From Candidatus Tepidiaquacellales bacterium UBA2330 (lineage in GTDB: Bacteria > Bacteroidota > Ignavibacteria > Tepidaquicellales > Tepidaquicellaceae), in NCBI GenBank assembly GCA_002344965.1, contig DDUU01000060.1, positions 1 through 16,643 of the forward strand: a stretch of DNA of 16,643 nt. Direction: 5' to 3'. The position numbers were made by a program, and so were the translations under genes. Positions 14,544 through 16,643 of this stretch are shown here, piece after piece. Positions within the stretch are counted from its first letter, which is position 1. Every line of letters begins with the position of its first letter. The notes under the pieces were generated by a model that saw only the letters and a list, made by a program, of their open reading frames with translations, did not search any database and was not told where the DNA came from.

Positions 14544-15647
14544 TTATTTTTTTAAAGTTGCCGTGTAATAAAATCCGAGATTCTTTTTCAGCTCTTCCGG
14601 CAGCGCGGGAAGTTCCGATCTCGGAATGAGATATGTAGGCAGGTCAAAGAGATCCTTGAATACTTTATGCTTCTCCGCTGTCTGCAGTAAATATTCATGT
14701 CCGGAAGATCCGCCGGTACCGACTTTTGCGCCGATAATCCTGTGAACCATAAGAGCGTGTTTGTATCTCCAGGTCGTAAAATTTTCATCAATGTCCACAA
14801 GATAAGTTAGAAATCTGTATGGTAAATGAAGTATCGGTTCGTCGCGGTACAGATTTATAAAAAGCGCAGCGAGCATTGACCTGTGCGAAAGTCTTCTGTG
14901 TCCTTCAGCTCTAAGCTCATCATATTTATTCTCATCGAGAAGCGCTTCGAAATTTTCCATAGTCGATGCGAACATCGCAAGCTGTTTCTCCCTTTTCTCA
15001 TCGGTCAGACTCGGATTGTTTACAATAATGCTTTTCTCGTTTTCAAGCATCACGCCGACAGCTCCTTCGTAATATTTCCAGAAATTAAAATCATCAGTAT
15101 TAAGAAATGGAATTCTTGAAAGCCATTTGTCAATTAATTCATAAATCGAAACTTCATCCTGCGACTCAAGCAGCATCTTCTGATGTTCATCCGAAACCAG
15201 AGTATAATAATTCATATTATTCAGCTTTACTCTTTTGTGAAAGTTCAGCCCGAGCTTATTTTCTATAAGCCGGAACTGTATACTCTGAAATCCCGACGCC
15301 GGAATCAGATAGTCTCTGAACTCCAGAAAATCCAGCGGAGTCATAGTTTCGATCACGCTTAACTGATCTATCAAAAGTTTCTGAATGACAGTAATCCTGC
15401 GCAGCCGCGCGACTGCCACGCCGATATTTCTTTCGTCAATATTTTCTTTAAGAAACATTTCCGAAACGGATTCAAGCTCGTGCAGTATCTGTTTGAACCA
15501 GAGTTCATACGCCTGATGAACAATAATAAACAGCATCTCATCATGAGCGGGATCTCCGTATTCATCACTCTTCGGTTTCTGACTGCTCAGCAGCGCATCA
15601 AGCTTGAGATAATCCGCATAATACACTGGCGGAAACGGCTTCTTCAT
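14544..15647 (-). CDS. kynA: Tryptophan 2,3-dioxygenase
   Basis: This 367-residue haem dioxygenase opens the indole ring of L-tryptophan to N-formylkynurenine, the first step of the kynurenine pathway. Conserved segments include IIVHQAYELWFKQ with the distal His H44, FLEFRDYLIPASGFQS with the substrate-carboxylate Arg R111, WRYKHALMVHRIIGAKVG with the proximal haem ligand H302, and TGGSSGHEYL with T311 at the substrate ammonium. The length is nearer to animal TDO (about 400) than to the short proteobacterial forms (about 300). It is the first gene of a five-gene minus-strand run, with its promoter in the spacer 15648-16014. The start ATG gives the N-terminus expected for the longer form. Confidence 0.96.
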   Translation of the reverse strand: MKKPFPPVYYADYLKLDALLSSQKPKSDEYGDPAHDEMLFIIVHQAYELWFKQILHELESVSEMFLKENIDERNIGVAVARLRRITVIQKLLIDQLSVIETMTPLDFLEFRDYLIPASGFQSIQFRLIENKLGLNFHKRVKLNNMNYYTLVSDEHQKMLLESQDEVSIYELIDKWLSRIPFLNTDDFNFWKYYEGAVGVMLENEKSIIVNNPSLTDEKREKQLAMFASTMENFEALLDENKYDELRAEGHRRLSHRSMLAALFINLYRDEPILHLPYRFLTYLVDIDENFTTWRYKHALMVHRIIGAKVGTGGSSGHEYLLQTAEKHKVFKDLFDLPTYLIPRSELPALPEELKKNLGFYYTATLKK

Positions 15648-15743
15648 AAATAACGGTTTTAAGTTTTTTCCAAAATAGAATTAATGAATGATTATTAAAA
15701 GTAAGTTTTAAAACCTGAGGAAGTGTGAGGTACAAAACTAATT

Positions 15744-15774
15744 CTTTGCAAATACAAAATCAGAAATTGCAAAG
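15744..15774. promoter_or_regulatory. Candidate operator upstream of tryptophan 2,3-dioxygenase
   Basis: CTTTGCAA (15744-15751) and TTGCAAAG (15767-15774) are perfect inverted 8-mers separated by 15 bases, about 100-130 bases upstream of the dioxygenase start. On the minus strand, TAGTTTTG (15740-15733) just downstream fits the Bacteroidota -7 element TAnnTTTG, but the nearest TTTG upstream is 14 bases away rather than the usual 17-19. The placement suits a regulator site. No regulator gene is in the window. Confidence 0.25.
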
Positions 15775-15849
15775 GTAAATTCATATTCGTTTTTATATAA
15801 TTTTGAAAAATCTTTAAATCAAAATATACACAAATTTTTCTATAATAAA

Positions 15850-15942
15850 TCACAAACACTTCTCCAAAACCTTAGACTCCTCCTCATAATACGCCTGTAT
15901 CTGAACACTCCCATGAATATATCTATACTCACTTTTCTTTCT
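15850..15942 (-). pseudogene. Unidentified 3'-end coding remnant
   Basis: A 30-codon open stretch without a start codon ends at TGA (15852-15850). It encodes a plausible, charged helical tail containing EYRYIHGSVQIQAYYEEE and then SKVLEKCL. The composition looks like real protein rather than AT-rich spacer, and GC content rises locally. I do not recognise the family. It may be the tail of a lost gene between the partner gene and the dioxygenase. Confidence 0.3.
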
Positions 15943-16014
15943 TCAGGCAACTGTAATTAATATTTATTCTGAGCTAATCAGAAATACAGGCGGATTTAAA
16001 TTTATTTATAGCAG

Positions 16015-16266
16015 TCAAACATTCCCATCCGTAAACATTCTCCACTTAAGCTTCTCAAACTCCTCCTTCGAAAAGTTCTGCCTGTAATATATCTCAAATA
16101 ATAATTTTCTTTTTTCAAGATCAGAAAGTCCGGCGGGCATTTGGGAAAGGATTATTTCCCTGACTGTGCTGCACATACTCTGCATTTTTTTAAAACTTTC
16201 TTCAGGTGTCAGACTTAAATACAACCCGTTAAGTTTTCTCAGCATTTCCGGACTGGTATCATTCAT
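16015..16266 (-). CDS. Small partner protein of a DUF6036/AbiEii-type nucleotidyltransferase
   Basis: The product has 83 residues from the ATG at 16266, starting MNDTSPEM. An in-frame ATG at 16296 would add 10 residues that are read from inside the upstream gene. I prefer 16266 because DTSPE at the very N-terminus is typical of the small proteins that travel with this nucleotidyltransferase type, and because that ATG overlaps the upstream stop codon by 8 bases, a normal coupling arrangement. The rest is helical (LTPEESFKKMQSMCSTVREIIL, then GLSDLEKRKLLFEIYY and FSKEEFEKLKWRMF). There is no signal peptide. The gene is intact although its partner is broken. A toxin-antitoxin-like relation is suggested by the AbiEii/MNT-type neighbour but is not shown. 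Confidence 0.7.
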   Translation of the reverse strand: MNDTSPEMLRKLNGLYLSLTPEESFKKMQSMCSTVREIILSQMPAGLSDLEKRKLLFEIYYRQNFSKEEFEKLKWRMFTDGNV

Positions 16267-16615
16267 TTGCCTTTGGAATTTTATTGTAAAGTTCATTTAG
16301 ATTAAAACTGCTTATCTGACTCTTAAGATACTGCTGATCAATTTTATTTCTCATTAGATTTCTAATGTCATTCATCTGTATTTCAGACTGCGAATCCTTT
16401 GCCCAAAAAAGTTTTGATATAATAAGATCCTCTATTGAGATTACATATATTTCAAACCCGTCAATACCTAATTTATTTTTCCTTTTAAACTTTAAATTTT
16501 AAAATTCAGTAACCTGCTTAATTATAAAATCAATTTTGAAAAAACTTTTTTTGTCAAACATGTTAAATATGAGATTTTTCTCCAGTGATTCCCTGACTGC
16601 ATATTTCTTTGTTTT
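16259..16615 (-). pseudogene. Broken nucleotidyltransferase (AbiEii/DUF6036-like), 5' end missing
   Basis: On the minus strand one frame reads YAVRESLEKNLIFNMFDKKS, then FFKIDFIIKQVTEF, an in-frame TAA (16501-16499), then KFKRKNKLGIDGFEIYVIS and IEDLIISKLFWAKDS, with QMNDIRNLM, ending at TGA 16261-16259. This is the middle and C-terminal part of a nucleotidyltransferase of the MNT/AbiEii/DUF6036 type, whose hallmark here is the 'EDLIxSKLxWAK...Q..D' segment. The N-terminal GSxA..R.T.DID half is absent: a TAG closes the frame at 16618-16616. An apparent one-base shift near 16602 could join it to LLENKE upstream. With a nonsense codon and a lost 5' end it is most likely dead, while the small partner gene overlapping its end is intact. 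Confidence 0.72.
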
Positions 16616-16624
16616 CTAATAAAA

Positions 16625-16642
16625 ATCCGTGACATCCGTGTA
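16625..16642. repeat. Tandem 9-bp repeat (ATCCGTGac/ta)
   Basis: There are two 9-base units, ATCCGTGAC and ATCCGTGTA, at the right edge, directly beside the broken 5' end of the nucleotidyltransferase. The array may continue beyond the window. Confidence 0.5.
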
Positions 16643-16643
16643 A

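Larger units (their letters stand above)
15648..16014. other. 367-bp spacer upstream of the tryptophan dioxygenase operon
   Basis: This AT-rich spacer should carry the promoter and control sites of the minus-strand operon. An inverted repeat (15744-15774) and a coding remnant (15850-15942) lie in it. A 9-base inverted pair, CGCCTGTAT (15892-15900) and ATACAGGCG (15984-15992), is also present but could be chance. I see nothing else. Confidence 0.55.

Noticed and set aside
15892..15992. 9-bp inverted pair CGCCTGTAT/ATACAGGCG as an insertion boundary
   Set aside because: One short pair 83 bases apart is near chance expectation, and no flanking direct repeat is seen.
16267..16296. Ten-residue N-terminal extension of the small partner protein
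   Set aside because: These codons overlap the coding frame of the nucleotidyltransferase remnant, and the family signature DTSPE starts right after the internal ATG.

Overview
The window is AT-rich bacterial chromosome. Its features point to the Bacteroidota/Chlorobiota/Ignavibacteriota group, most likely an Ignavibacteria-like organism. Two large secreted proteins end in type IX secretion (T9SS) sorting domains of the 'YPNPFNP' type. Shine-Dalgarno sequences are weak or absent, and several genes appear to start at TTG. The taxonomic placement is inferred from these traits and not from a marker gene.

Left part (1-5.7 kb). An insertion-element terminus lies at the window edge (1-22). A likely two-gene operon follows: a GT-C-like multispanning membrane protein with a C-terminal TPR, and 4 bases later a DPM1-like family 2 glycosyltransferase. 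Facing it is a secreted META-COG3650-META protein. Diverging from that is a pair made of a secreted DUF1028 (Ntn-hydrolase-like) protein and a small P-loop kinase-like protein.

Middle (5.6-10.7 kb). Two T9SS cargo proteins lie on the minus strand 7 bases apart, built from SBBP and YCF48-like beta-propeller repeats, with a hairpin terminator after them. Upstream of them is a non-coding stretch of about 650 bases. It is largely a 362-bp MITE-like element (9615-9976) with 17-bp imperfect terminal inverted repeats, a perfect 9-bp target duplication and a nested fold-back. A DinB-family gene follows, and its terminator is built into the 3' end of the convergent gene.

Right part (10.7-15.6 kb). 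Five minus-strand genes form a probable tryptophan-catabolic operon, in transcription order: tryptophan 2,3-dioxygenase, an atypical SDR lacking the catalytic Tyr and Lys, DUF4286, an ALDH8A1/2-aminomuconate-semialdehyde-dehydrogenase-like aldehyde dehydrogenase, and a DAO-family FAD oxidoreductase. The first committed step and a late step of the kynurenine route are present. The steps between them are not in this window.

Right edge (15.8-16.6 kb). This stretch holds decaying DNA: an unidentified coding remnant and a broken nucleotidyltransferase (AbiEii/DUF6036-like) with its still intact small partner gene. A 9-bp tandem repeat sits at the broken end. A period-7 repeat of the AAATTAC/GAATTAC type occurs between genes at two places and also in frame inside one T9SS sorting domain.

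I see no CRISPR array, tRNA, rRNA or intact transposase.
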